Source of the DNA: Snodgrassella sp. CFCC 13594
GTDB taxonomy: Bacteria > Pseudomonadota > Gammaproteobacteria > Burkholderiales > Neisseriaceae
DNA: 64,000 nucleotides
NCBI RefSeq assembly: GCF_001590725.1
Contig: NZ_LQXR01000003.1
Location: 62,001 to 126,000, forward strand
Direction of reading: 5' to 3'
Shown: positions 40,116-49,174 of the stretch, one piece after another
How positions within the stretch are numbered: position 1 is the stretch's first letter
How the letters are laid out: each line of letters starts with the position of its first letter
Notes under the pieces: generated by a model
Database searches by the model: none
What the model saw: only the letters and a program-made list of their open reading frames with translations
What the model was told of the DNA's origin: nothing
Position numbers and translations under genes: made by a program

Positions 40116-41423
40116 CTAGGAAGCAGAATCGGCTTCTTCATCCCATTGCCGTAGCAGTGCCAGTTTCTCCGCAATTTTGATTTCCAATCCGCGCGGCACT
40201 GGTTGGTAAAAATCGGGTTCAGCTAGACCATCAGGCATGTATGTTTCACCCGCTGCATAAGCGTTGGGCTCATCGTGGGCATAACGGTATTCGTGGCCAT
40301 AACCCAATTCTTTCATGAGTTTGGTGGGGGCGTTGCGTAAATGCACGGGAACCTCATGCGAAGCTTGGCTTTTCACAAATGATCGCGCTTGATTGTACGC
40401 CATGTAGCCAGCATTGCTTTTGGCGGCGCTGGCCAGATAAATCACGGCTTGCGCCAACGCCAATTCCCCTTCGGGGCTACCCAGTCGTTCATAGGTGGCC
40501 GCTGCTTCATTGGTGATTTGCATGGCGCGCGGGTCGGCCAAGCCGATGTCTTCCCAGGCCATGCGGATGATGCGACGTGCCAGATAACGTGGGTCTGCGC
40601 CTCCATCTATCATGCGGGTAAACCAATAGAGTGCTGCGTTGGGGTGTGAACCGCGTACCGACTTATGTAAAGCGGAAATTTGCTCATAAAAACTGTCGCC
40701 TCCTTTGTCGAAACGGCGAATTTGTGTGCCCAAGCTATTACCCACGAATTCGGCGGTGATTGTATGGCGCTGTTGGGTTTGGGCCGCCCGCAACAATTGT
40801 TCTAGTAGATTGAGTAATCGGCGTGCATCGCCATCGGCACTGCCAATAATCACGGTTTCGGCATCAGCTTCGATGTGCATTTCAGTATATTCAGGCAGCC
40901 TGAATACTTTGTTTAACAGTTGCTGCAGCTCTTCGGTGTTTAGAGATTTGAGGGTATAAACCTGTGCTCGGCTGAGCAAGGCCGGATTGACCTCGAAAGA
41001 CGGGTTTTCCGTGGTAGCGCCAATAAATGTGAGTAGACCGCTTTCCACGTAAGGCAAAAAAGCATCTTGCTGTGATTTATTGAAGCGGTGAACTTCATCC
41101 ACAAATAGAATGGTGCTTTGCCCGTGTTGCAAGGCCAGCTCTGCTTTGTCAACCGCGGCGCGGATGTCTTTCACGCCGGCAAAAACAGCCGATACGGGCA
41201 AAAATTGAGCATGAAAGCTTTGCGCCAGAATGCGTGCCAACGTGGTTTTGCCCACGCCTGGAGGTCCCCACAGCAGCATGGAATGCAAGCGACCACTTTC
41301 CACTGCTACACGCAAGGGTTTGCCCGAACCGATGAGATGCTGTTGGCCGATGACATCGTCTAAGGTGTGTGGGCGCAGCTGTTCTGCCAGCGGGGCTTGT
41401 GGGGATTGGGCAAATAAATCCAT
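40116..41423 (-). CDS. rarA: Replication-associated recombination protein A (RarA/MgsA)
   Basis: AAA+ ATPase that acts at stalled replication forks, related to eukaryotic WRNIP1. The 435 aa fit. Walker A is GPPGVGKTTLA, Walker B is ILFVDEVHRFNK, and sensor 1 is FIGATTENPSF; ALLSRAQVYTL follows. The C-terminal tetramerisation part includes YLARRIIRMAWEDIGLADPR and LGYGHEYRYAHDEPNAYAAG. The opening MDLFAQSPQAPLAEQLRP is typical. It is divergent from the small lipoprotein gene. Confidence 0.96.
   Translation of the reverse strand: MDLFAQSPQAPLAEQLRPHTLDDVIGQQHLIGSGKPLRVAVESGRLHSMLLWGPPGVGKTTLARILAQSFHAQFLPVSAVFAGVKDIRAAVDKAELALQHGQSTILFVDEVHRFNKSQQDAFLPYVESGLLTFIGATTENPSFEVNPALLSRAQVYTLKSLNTEELQQLLNKVFRLPEYTEMHIEADAETVIIGSADGDARRLLNLLEQLLRAAQTQQRHTITAEFVGNSLGTQIRRFDKGGDSFYEQISALHKSVRGSHPNAALYWFTRMIDGGADPRYLARRIIRMAWEDIGLADPRAMQITNEAAATYERLGSPEGELALAQAVIYLASAAKSNAGYMAYNQARSFVKSQASHEVPVHLRNAPTKLMKELGYGHEYRYAHDEPNAYAAGETYMPDGLAEPDFYQPVPRGLEIKIAEKLALLRQWDEEADSAS
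40890..40901 (-). repeat. DNA uptake sequence inside rarA, overlapping a second dialect
   Basis: Exact TTCAGGCAGCCT. The next three bases extend it to TTCAGGCAGCCTGAA, which also contains AGGCAGCCTGAA on the plus strand, a dialect described for Kingella. Confidence 0.85.
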
Positions 41424-41542
41424 GGTGGGGTCGTACTGTTAATGAGGGTGAAATTGTACACCAGAGCCGCAACAATCATCAGCGCCTAGATATGATTGTG
41501 TATAATAAGCGCCTTCTTGGGTAGATGAAAAACGGATTCAAC

Positions 41543-41929
41543 ATGGCTTTTACTTTCAAGTGCTTATCAATTTTGAGCGTGGGTGCTGCACTGGCTATTT
41601 TGGCAGGGTGTGCCAATGGTGGAGCACAGGACCAGCAGTCTGGCGCTGGTTGGGGGCAAAGCATTGCCCGTTATGCGCTGGATAAGGAATGCCACACTCA
41701 ATTAAACAAACGCACAGAATGGCAAGCGGCCAGTTTGGTGATGAGCAAAACGCAGCAAACCAATTTGGCAAATAAGATTTGTGCGTGTGCGGCTGATGAA
41801 ACCGCTAAGCAATTGGGCACGGTGGATGTTGTGAAGCTCATTAGCCAGCAACAGCGACAAAAAGTGATTACGGATGTGTCGGTGAAAACCGTCGCCGAAT
41901 GCAGCAAACGGCTGATTTTGGGCAATTAA
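41543..41929 (+). CDS. Small putative lipoprotein of unknown function
   Basis: I do not recognise this 128-aa protein. The start contains a signal peptide ending in a lipobox (LAILAGC, then ANGGAQDQ), so it should be an outer- or inner-membrane lipoprotein. The mature part has a helical look and three further cysteines (KECHTQ, ICACAADE), which could pair. ATG 41543 has GGA at eight bases; ATG 41525 adds six residues and is also possible. TATAAT at 41501-41506 may be its -10 box. Its neighbours, rarA (divergent) and thrC, give no hint. Confidence 0.72.
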   Translation: MAFTFKCLSILSVGAALAILAGCANGGAQDQQSGAGWGQSIARYALDKECHTQLNKRTEWQAASLVMSKTQQTNLANKICACAADETAKQLGTVDVVKLISQQQRQKVITDVSVKTVAECSKRLILGN

Positions 41930-42138
41930 AATCATTGTAAATATCAAATATGAGGTGGCGCAATGCTGCCAGAAAAATACCTTTCAGGCAGCCATTGATG
42001 GTGGCAGAAAGCATTTGGGTATGAACAGAAATCCAGAACACGCGTTTATTTGGGCCGAATGGCATTGAGCGGTCAGCCAGCGTGACCAATCAGTGTTCAT
42101 CAATTTATATGCACCGGTTTAAAGAATAGGAAACACGC

Positions 42139-43554
42139 ATGAAATACATCAGCACTCGAGGGCAAACAGAGCCGAAAACATTCAGCGAAGCCTTATTAAT
42201 GGGTTTGGCGCCCGATGGCGGTTTATTGATGCCGGAAAGCTACCCGCACGTTTCTGAGGTAACCTTGTATGAATGGCGCCAACTGTCTTATCCGCAATTG
42301 GCGTTTCAAATCATTAGCTTGTTTGCAACCGATATTGATTCTGCTGATTTACAGGCCATCATCAATAAAACCTACACCGCCGAGGTGTTTGGTCACGCCG
42401 AGATTGCCCCAGTACGCCGCTTGCATGACGGCATCTGTATCGAAGGTCTGTCTAATGGCCCAACCTTGGCGTTTAAAGACATGGCCATGCAATTGTTGGG
42501 CAATTTGTTTGAATATGTGTTGGGCCGCGAAGGGAAAACGCTCAATATCATTGGCGCTACCAGTGGTGACACCGGTTCTGCAGCTGAATATGCTCTGCGC
42601 GGTAAAGATGGCATCAATGTATTTATGCTCTCGCCCTACGGCAAAATGAGCGCTTTTCAACGTGCGCAGATGTATAGCCTAGAAGATCGTAATATTTACA
42701 ATATTGCCGTTGAAGGCATGTTTGATGATTGCCAAGATATTGTCAAAGCCTTGCAAAATGATGAGTTGTTTAAAGCACAGTACCATTTAAGTACGGTCAA
42801 CTCCATCAATTGGGGGCGCATCATGGCGCAAGTGGTGTATTACTTTAAGGGCTATTTTGCGGCCACACAAAGTAATGAAGAAAAAGTATCGTTTTGCGTG
42901 CCCAGTGGCAATTTTGGAAATGTTTTGGCGGGCCATATTGCTCGTATGATGGGTTTGCCGATACACCGTTTGATGGTGGCCACCAATGAAAATGATGTAT
43001 TGGATGAGTTTTTCAAAACTGGTCTGTATCAACCACGTGCGGCCGCGCAAACTTATGTCACCACCAGCCCATCTATGGATATTTCCAAAGCATCCAATTT
43101 TGAGCGCTTTGTATTTGATTTGGTCGATCGGGACAGCAGTGAAATTGAATTGATGTGGGCTCAGGTGGGGGCGGGAAAAGGGTTCGATTTGAGCCGAGTG
43201 CTTGACAAAATTCATGAGCAATATGGTTTTGTATCCGGTAAGAGCGTACACGCTGATCGGTTACGTACCATTGCCGAGGTCTATGCTGATGATCGCCAGT
43301 TGATTGACCCGCACACAGCCGACGGCGTTAAAGTGGCACGCGAACTGCGTGAAACTGGTGAAAAAGTGGTGTGTCTGGAAACGGCGTTGGCGGCCAAATT
43401 CGCCGACACCATTCATGCCGCTGTGGGTGAGGATGTGGTTATTCCACGTCCAGCTAAATTGGTTGGCATCGAAGATTTGCCACAACGGGTACAGGTTCTG
43501 CCGAATAATGCGGCAGCGGTGAAAATGTATTTGAAAGAGCAATTGGGTGAATAA
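42139..43554 (+). CDS. thrC: Threonine synthase
   Basis: PLP enzyme converting O-phosphohomoserine to threonine, the last step of the pathway. The 471 aa belong to the long class. The opening KYISTRGQTEPKTFSEALLM is typical. The PLP lysine is in GPTLAFKDMAMQLLGN, and the phosphate-binding region is IIGATSGDTGSAAEYALRGK. AGGAAACACGC provides a good ribosome binding site. Strong terminator downstream. Confidence 0.97.
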   Translation: MKYISTRGQTEPKTFSEALLMGLAPDGGLLMPESYPHVSEVTLYEWRQLSYPQLAFQIISLFATDIDSADLQAIINKTYTAEVFGHAEIAPVRRLHDGICIEGLSNGPTLAFKDMAMQLLGNLFEYVLGREGKTLNIIGATSGDTGSAAEYALRGKDGINVFMLSPYGKMSAFQRAQMYSLEDRNIYNIAVEGMFDDCQDIVKALQNDELFKAQYHLSTVNSINWGRIMAQVVYYFKGYFAATQSNEEKVSFCVPSGNFGNVLAGHIARMMGLPIHRLMVATNENDVLDEFFKTGLYQPRAAAQTYVTTSPSMDISKASNFERFVFDLVDRDSSEIELMWAQVGAGKGFDLSRVLDKIHEQYGFVSGKSVHADRLRTIAEVYADDRQLIDPHTADGVKVARELRETGEKVVCLETALAAKFADTIHAAVGEDVVIPRPAKLVGIEDLPQRVQVLPNNAAAVKMYLKEQLGE

Positions 43555-43574
43555 GCATCCTTTATGGGCCTGAA

Positions 43575-43608
43575 AAAGGCTGTCTGAAAATATTCAGGCA
43601 GCCTTTTT
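43575..43608 (+). terminator. Terminator of thrC built from two uptake sequences
   Basis: AAAGGCTGTCTGAA and TTCAGGCAGCCTTT form a 14-bp stem with one wobble around AATA, followed by T-rich sequence. 43593-43604 is an exact uptake sequence. Confidence 0.9.
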
Positions 43609-43736
43609 ATTTACCCTAATCATAAAATTAAGGTTAGTTCATGGTTGTATCGTGATTTAAAACTTAGACTTAAAAGACAAATCCGAATGTATCTTATTGT
43701 TGTGTTCATGTGCTGGTGCGGGTAATGCATTGAGCA

Positions 43737-43775
43737 GGTTACCCAATGGGTGAACCATCCCTGCGGCGCAGGGAT
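43737..43775 (+). ncRNA. Two stacked hairpins in the ornithine decarboxylase leader
   Basis: Hairpin one, 43737-43756: GGTTACCC, loop AAT, GGGT with a bulged G, then AACC. Hairpin two follows without a gap, 43757-43775: ATCCCTGC, loop GGC, GCAGGGAT, a perfect 8-bp stem. They end about 53 bases before the small leader ORF. No promoter could be placed with confidence between the thrC terminator and here. Confidence 0.5.
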
Positions 43776-43828
43776 AAGGGCAGTATTGCTTTCAGAAAAG
43801 TAAAAATCAGAGGCATACCCAAAAAATA

Positions 43829-43960
43829 ATGGGTATTGGTCACGCATTTGATTACAATACGGCTCTCTTTGGTTTTGCGGGCGGAGCAGGCCGTATAACG
43901 GCTTCGCCGTTTCGTTATTGGCACGGCACCATTTTACCGGTTGATAAGGATACCCCATGA
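43829..43960 (+). CDS. Candidate 43-codon leader ORF of ornithine decarboxylase
   Basis: An ATG-started frame beginning MGIGHAFDYNTALFGF and ending TILPVDKDTP. Its TGA overlaps the decarboxylase ATG (ATGA), a classic coupling layout. No strong ribosome binding site is seen; AGAGG lies about 16 bases upstream. E. coli speF has a short upstream peptide (SpeFL) that senses ornithine on the ribosome, so a leader peptide here would make sense, but I see no convincing similarity to it. It also contains alternating complementary arms. It could be a chance frame. Confidence 0.4.
   Translation: MGIGHAFDYNTALFGFAGGAGRITASPFRYWHGTILPVDKDTP
43857..43927 (+). promoter_or_regulatory. Attenuator-like alternating arms upstream of ornithine decarboxylase
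   Basis: Five arms alternate: ACGGC 43859-43863, GCCGT 43890-43894, ACGGC 43898-43902, GCCGT 43906-43910, ACGGC 43923-43927. Arms 1 and 2 pair over 7 bases (ATACGGC with GCCGTAT), and 3 and 4 over 6 (AACGGC with GCCGTT). Arm 2 can instead pair with arm 3 around an ATA loop. Such mutually exclusive pairings are the hallmark of attenuators. No clear T-run follows arm 4, so control of translation or Rho access is more likely than intrinsic termination. Confidence 0.45.
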
Positions 43961-46113
43961 AAATTGCCGCCAGCGCGGGCACTGAATTTGCTTTTCTAAG
44001 CGACTATAAGGTCATGCCCATCGATATGACCGATTTCACCAATGTCTGCGCTGTGGTGGCCACCACGGCCGATTTGGCAGAAGTGTGGACGGAGTTGGAT
44101 CGCTTGGGGTTTGATATTCCGATTTTCGCCGCTGTGGAATATGGTGAAACGGTGCCCCCACAATGGCTGCCTGAATTGTATGCGGTGATTGAATTGGCAC
44201 CGGAACAAAAATACTACAACGGCCAGCTTATCAATGCGGCCGCTTCTGATTATATTGATGCGCTGGATCCCCCGTTTTTTCAAGCATTAAAAGAATACAC
44301 GGACTATGGCAATGCCGCATTTGATTGCCCTGGTCACCAAGGCGGCCAGTTTTTTCGTAAGCACCCATCGGGACGGCGATTTTATCTGTATTTTGGCGAA
44401 ACCCTATTTCGTGCGGATTCGTGTAATGCCGATGTGCGCTTGGGCGATTTGCTGATACATGAAGGCCCTGCTTACCAAGCGCAGGCGCATGCCGCCAAAG
44501 TATTCAATGCCGATAAGACCTATTTTGTCCTCAATGGTACTTCAGCAGCCAATAAAATTGCCATTGGTGCCTTGGTGGCGCCGGGTGATTTGGTGTTGTT
44601 TGATCGCAATAATCACAAATCTGTGCATCAAGGTGCCTTAACTTTGTGTGGAGGCATCCCTGTATATCTGGAAACCACGCGTAATGCTTATGGGTTTATT
44701 GGTGGGATTGCCGCGCATTGTTTTGATGAAGCCGATATTCGTCATGAGATCACCAAAGTGGCGCCGGAGCGCGCCCAAGAGGCTAGGCCTTTTAGGCTTG
44801 CGGTAATTCAATTGGGCACTTACGACGGTACCATCTACAATGCCCGCCAAGTGGTTGACCGCATTGGTCATTTGTGTGACTACATTTTATTTGATTCTGC
44901 ATGGGTGGGATATGAGCAATTCATTCCCATGATGCGCGATTGTTCGCCTCTGCTACTGGATTTGAAACCGGAAGACCCTGGCATCTTGGTTACGCAATCG
45001 GTACACAAACAGCAAGCTGGTTTTTCTCAGGCTTCGCAAATTCACAAAAAAGATGTGCACATCAGTAAGCAAGCTCGCTATTGCAACCACAAACGTTTTA
45101 ACAATGCATTTATGATGCATGTGTCGACCAGTCCATTTTATCCCTTGTTTGCCTCGCTGGATGTGAATGCCAAAATGCACGATGGCAAGGCTGGTAAGCG
45201 CATGTGGCGTGAATGCGTGATTGCAGGGATTGAAGCCCGCAAAATGTTGTTGCAGACCTGTCGTTGGATTCGTCCGTTTGTGCCGCCAGAAGTAGATGGC
45301 CGCGCGTGGCAGGATTACGATACAGATGATATGGTTGATGACATTCGCTTTTTTCAGTTTGAACAAAGTGCGCTTTGGCATGATTTTTCAGCCTATCAGG
45401 ACAAACAATATTTTATTGATCCTTGTAAATTGTTACTCACCACACCCGGTATTGACGTAGCTTCGGGTGATTATGCTGATTTTGGCATTCCGGCCGCGAT
45501 TCTGGCGCATTATTTGCGTGAGCGTTCAGTTATTCCCGAAAAGGCTGATTTAAATTCGATTTTGTTTTTGCTGACACCTGCTGAGAATATGGCCAAATTT
45601 CAGCATTTGGTGGCCAATATTGCGCGCTTTGAAGAGCACATTGATACGAATACGATGGTATCGGACATGCTGCCCAGTCTGGTTAAAGCATATCCTGCAT
45701 ATCAACACATGCACATTCGTGATTTATGCCAGAAAATGCATGATTTTTATCGCAAATATGCCCTCAATAAACTGCAAAAACAAATGTTTTTGCGTGATGC
45801 ATGGCCCAAAGCTGAGTACAGTCCTCAATCGGTGCACACGGCTTTCATTCGCAATCAGGTGGAATTGGTGCCATTAAAAGACATAGCTGGCCGTGTGGCA
45901 GCAGAAGGCGCGCTGCCATATCCGCCGGGCGTGCTGTGCATTGTGCCAGGAGAAGTATGGGGTGGCGCGGTATTGGATTACTTTTTGGCGCTGGAGGAAG
46001 GCATCAATACTTTGCCTGGATTTGAGCCGGAGATTCAAGGTGTGTATTTGGAGGCAGACGCTCGTGGTCGTAAGCAAGCTTTTGCTTATGTATTAAAGAA
46101 AAGTTTTGCATAA
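43957..46113 (+). CDS. speC: Ornithine decarboxylase (inducible/biosynthetic type)
   Basis: PLP enzyme turning ornithine into putrescine. The 718 aa align along their length with E. coli SpeC/SpeF (about 711-732): N-terminal wing domain, then FDCPGHQGGQFFRKHPSGR, NADVRLGDLLIHEG and KTYFVLNGTSAANK. The PLP lysine is in TQSVHKQQAGFSQ. Also present are DPCKLLLTTPGID and the C-terminal ALPYPPGVLCIVPGEVWGGA. SpeC and SpeF cannot be told apart from sequence alone. No putrescine/ornithine antiporter gene (potE) follows, which favours a biosynthetic role. AAGGATACCCC precedes the ATG. The leader upstream is unusual. Confidence 0.94.
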   Translation: MKIAASAGTEFAFLSDYKVMPIDMTDFTNVCAVVATTADLAEVWTELDRLGFDIPIFAAVEYGETVPPQWLPELYAVIELAPEQKYYNGQLINAAASDYIDALDPPFFQALKEYTDYGNAAFDCPGHQGGQFFRKHPSGRRFYLYFGETLFRADSCNADVRLGDLLIHEGPAYQAQAHAAKVFNADKTYFVLNGTSAANKIAIGALVAPGDLVLFDRNNHKSVHQGALTLCGGIPVYLETTRNAYGFIGGIAAHCFDEADIRHEITKVAPERAQEARPFRLAVIQLGTYDGTIYNARQVVDRIGHLCDYILFDSAWVGYEQFIPMMRDCSPLLLDLKPEDPGILVTQSVHKQQAGFSQASQIHKKDVHISKQARYCNHKRFNNAFMMHVSTSPFYPLFASLDVNAKMHDGKAGKRMWRECVIAGIEARKMLLQTCRWIRPFVPPEVDGRAWQDYDTDDMVDDIRFFQFEQSALWHDFSAYQDKQYFIDPCKLLLTTPGIDVASGDYADFGIPAAILAHYLRERSVIPEKADLNSILFLLTPAENMAKFQHLVANIARFEEHIDTNTMVSDMLPSLVKAYPAYQHMHIRDLCQKMHDFYRKYALNKLQKQMFLRDAWPKAEYSPQSVHTAFIRNQVELVPLKDIAGRVAAEGALPYPPGVLCIVPGEVWGGAVLDYFLALEEGINTLPGFEPEIQGVYLEADARGRKQAFAYVLKKSFA

Positions 46114-46129
46114 CCATTTTTATGTCCAT

Positions 46130-46162
46130 AAAGCCCTTGGCGTTCACCCATCAAGGGCTTTT
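46130..46162 (+). terminator. Terminator of ornithine decarboxylase
   Basis: AAAGCCCTTG and CAAGGGCTTT form a 10-bp stem followed by TT. Confidence 0.85.
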
Positions 46163-46564
46163 GCTGTTGGTACGGGTCTCATTCGTGGTTGAAGCATTAG
46201 AAAGTCATCGACAGAATAGATCAATATCGGCGGTGTAGCGGATGCCAATTTATTTTATGGTGGCTTTAGTCGGTTGATGTATCAGTAGTCGATTCGGTTT
46301 TATTATGGGTGTGATGACGTAGTGCCAAATAAGTGTAGGGCGAAGCTACGAGAAGCCGGGTGTCGCTTTGTTGTGGCCATCTATCACCATTGAAGACCAT
46401 GGTAGAAAAAAGCAGGCGCGCCATAAGGATGCAGATATAAATCAATTTTTATTGGTTTATTTCAGCATTGGCATGCTTGAGGCAAGAAAGGTTATGAGCA
46501 ACTGCTTATATATGTCGCAACAAGGCCGTTTGCATCTGCTGCTGTATTGAGGATGATCATAAAA
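46163..46564. other. Gene-poor stretch between two terminators
   Basis: About 400 bases with no supported gene. A 60-codon frame at 46368-46550 has no ribosome binding site and no recognised homologue. The region may be the remains of a lost gene, but I could not match it to anything. Confidence 0.5.
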
Positions 46565-46590
46565 AGGCCTGATGTGGGAACATCAGGCCT
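46565..46590 (-). terminator. Terminator of the MHS transporter gene
   Basis: AGGCCTGATGT and ACATCAGGCCT form a perfect 11-bp stem around a 4-base loop, followed by TTTTT in the minus direction. Confidence 0.92.
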
Positions 46591-46621
46591 GGTGTTGGTA
46601 ATCATCAATTACATTCAAACA

Positions 46622-47965
46622 TCAATTATCAATTTCGATGTGCCGGGTTTCAGGCAGCAACCACACTGCAATCATGCTGATGAGGCAAGAAGCAATTAAA
46701 AACCAGCCAACCAAATTAATGCCTTGTTCCCCAAAATGGGTGGTCATCCAAGCGGCTGCAAATGGGGTGAGTGACCCCCCCAGAATGCCACCGAAGCTGA
46801 AAGACATGGAGGCGCCGGAATAGCGCACATTGGTGGGGAATATTTCGGGTAAAAATGCCGCCAAAGGCGTCCACAATGCGCCCATCACAAACAAGGCCAC
46901 GGCTAAGAATGTGAATGACACCACGACATTGCTGGTGTTCATCAAATCACCCCAGAAATAGCCCATGATGATGGTGATGCTGCCGGTAATCAAGAAAGTA
47001 GGGCGGCGACCCAGCTTTTCAGACAGCCAAGCACCTAAAGGCGAACCCAATGCCATGAACACAATGGCGATCATTAGCATAAATAGGTAGTCGATTTTTG
47101 GGTAATACGGTGCGCTTTGCCATGGATGCAAAGTGGTGGCGTATTGCAATGAAAATACCGTGGTTAAGAAAAACAAGGTAAAGCAAGACATGGCAGAAAG
47201 AGAACCTAAAATCAGTTCTTTATAATGCTTTTTCACAATGTCGGCCAAAGGGGCTCTAGATTGGGTTTGCTTCTTGACCATTTTTTGGAAAGCGGCACTT
47301 TCCACAATCGACATGCGCACATACAAGCCCAAGCCGATCAAGATGATGCTGAGGATGAATGGAATGCGCCATCCATAGGACATCATTTGTTCTGGTGTTA
47401 ACAGCGAATTTAAGGTGATGAAAATACCACTGGCCACAATGAATCCAATCGGAGGGCCCATTTGTGGAAACATCGCAAAAATTGCGCGTTTTCCTTTGGG
47501 GGCATTTTCTGTGGCCAACAAGGCAGCACCGCCCCATTCTCCACCCAAGCCTAAACCTTGACCAAAGCGCAATACACATAGCAACAATGGCGCCACAATA
47601 CCAGCCTGATGGTAGGTGGGCAGAAAGCCAATGAGGGTGGTGCTGATGCCCATAATGAGCAATGAAGCGATCAAAGTGGTCTTGCGGCCGACTTTGTCGC
47701 CAAAGTGGCCAAACATGGCGGCGCCGATGGGGCGAGCCACAAAGGCGATGCCAAATGTCAGAAAAGACGCCATGATCGCTTGTGCCGTGTCTTTGGTGGG
47801 AAAAAACAATTCACCCAAAACCAGCGCTGCTGCTAGGCCATAAATATAGAAATCATAAAATTCGACGGCGGTACCGACAAAGCTGGCTACCGCCACACGG
47901 AAACCAGAATTGGTGTGCTGCTCTTCTGTAGAAGCCGCTGACGAATGAGGAGTTGCGGTTGTCAT
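46622..47965 (-). CDS. MFS transporter, metabolite:H+ symporter (MHS) family
   Basis: A 447-aa inner-membrane transporter with twelve predicted helices. The opening RVAVASFVGTAVEFYDFYIY is the MHS signature (ShiA/YhjE/ProP relatives). FGHFGDKVGRKTTLIASLLI is the loop 2-3 motif, and GLGLGGEWGGAALLATENAP is also characteristic. Substrates in this family include shikimate, alpha-ketoglutarate, citrate and betaine; none can be chosen here. It is flanked by its own terminator and that of ilvC, so it is a single-gene unit. The ribosome binding site is weak. Confidence 0.9.
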   Translation of the reverse strand: MTTATPHSSAASTEEQHTNSGFRVAVASFVGTAVEFYDFYIYGLAAALVLGELFFPTKDTAQAIMASFLTFGIAFVARPIGAAMFGHFGDKVGRKTTLIASLLIMGISTTLIGFLPTYHQAGIVAPLLLCVLRFGQGLGLGGEWGGAALLATENAPKGKRAIFAMFPQMGPPIGFIVASGIFITLNSLLTPEQMMSYGWRIPFILSIILIGLGLYVRMSIVESAAFQKMVKKQTQSRAPLADIVKKHYKELILGSLSAMSCFTLFFLTTVFSLQYATTLHPWQSAPYYPKIDYLFMLMIAIVFMALGSPLGAWLSEKLGRRPTFLITGSITIIMGYFWGDLMNTSNVVVSFTFLAVALFVMGALWTPLAAFLPEIFPTNVRYSGASMSFSFGGILGGSLTPFAAAWMTTHFGEQGINLVGWFLIASCLISMIAVWLLPETRHIEIDN

Positions 47966-48007
47966 TTTATTTATTCTTCAATAGGTTATGAATAATGATT
48001 GGTCTAA

Positions 48008-48033
48008 AAAAGGCCTGAATCAACAGGCCTTTT
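48008..48033 (-). terminator. Terminator of ilvC
   Basis: AAAAGGCCTG and CAGGCCTTTT form a 10-bp stem; the T-run lies in the minus direction. Confidence 0.9.
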
Positions 48034-48052
48034 GCTGTTTACATCAATGTGG

Positions 48053-49111
<1,059 letters not shown>

Positions 49112-49116
49112 TTACG

Positions 49117-49152
49117 GGCTGCCTGAATGCAGTAGCAATGTTTCAGGTAGCC
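49117..49152. repeat. Uptake-like hairpin between ilvH and ilvC
   Basis: GGCTGCCTGAA and TTCAGGTAGCC pair with one wobble across a 14-base loop; each is a near-match to the uptake sequence. It could partly uncouple ilvC from ilvBH. Confidence 0.6.
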
Positions 49153-49174
49153 ACTATGGTTAACTAATGAGGGA

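Noticed and set aside
43620..43982. A 120-codon minus-strand frame opposite the ornithine decarboxylase leader
   Set aside because: It has no family resemblance, overlaps the start of the decarboxylase, and its openness follows from the other strand's composition.
46368..46550. A 60-codon plus-strand frame after speC
   Set aside because: No ribosome binding site, no recognisable family features, and closely spaced between terminators; chance is enough.
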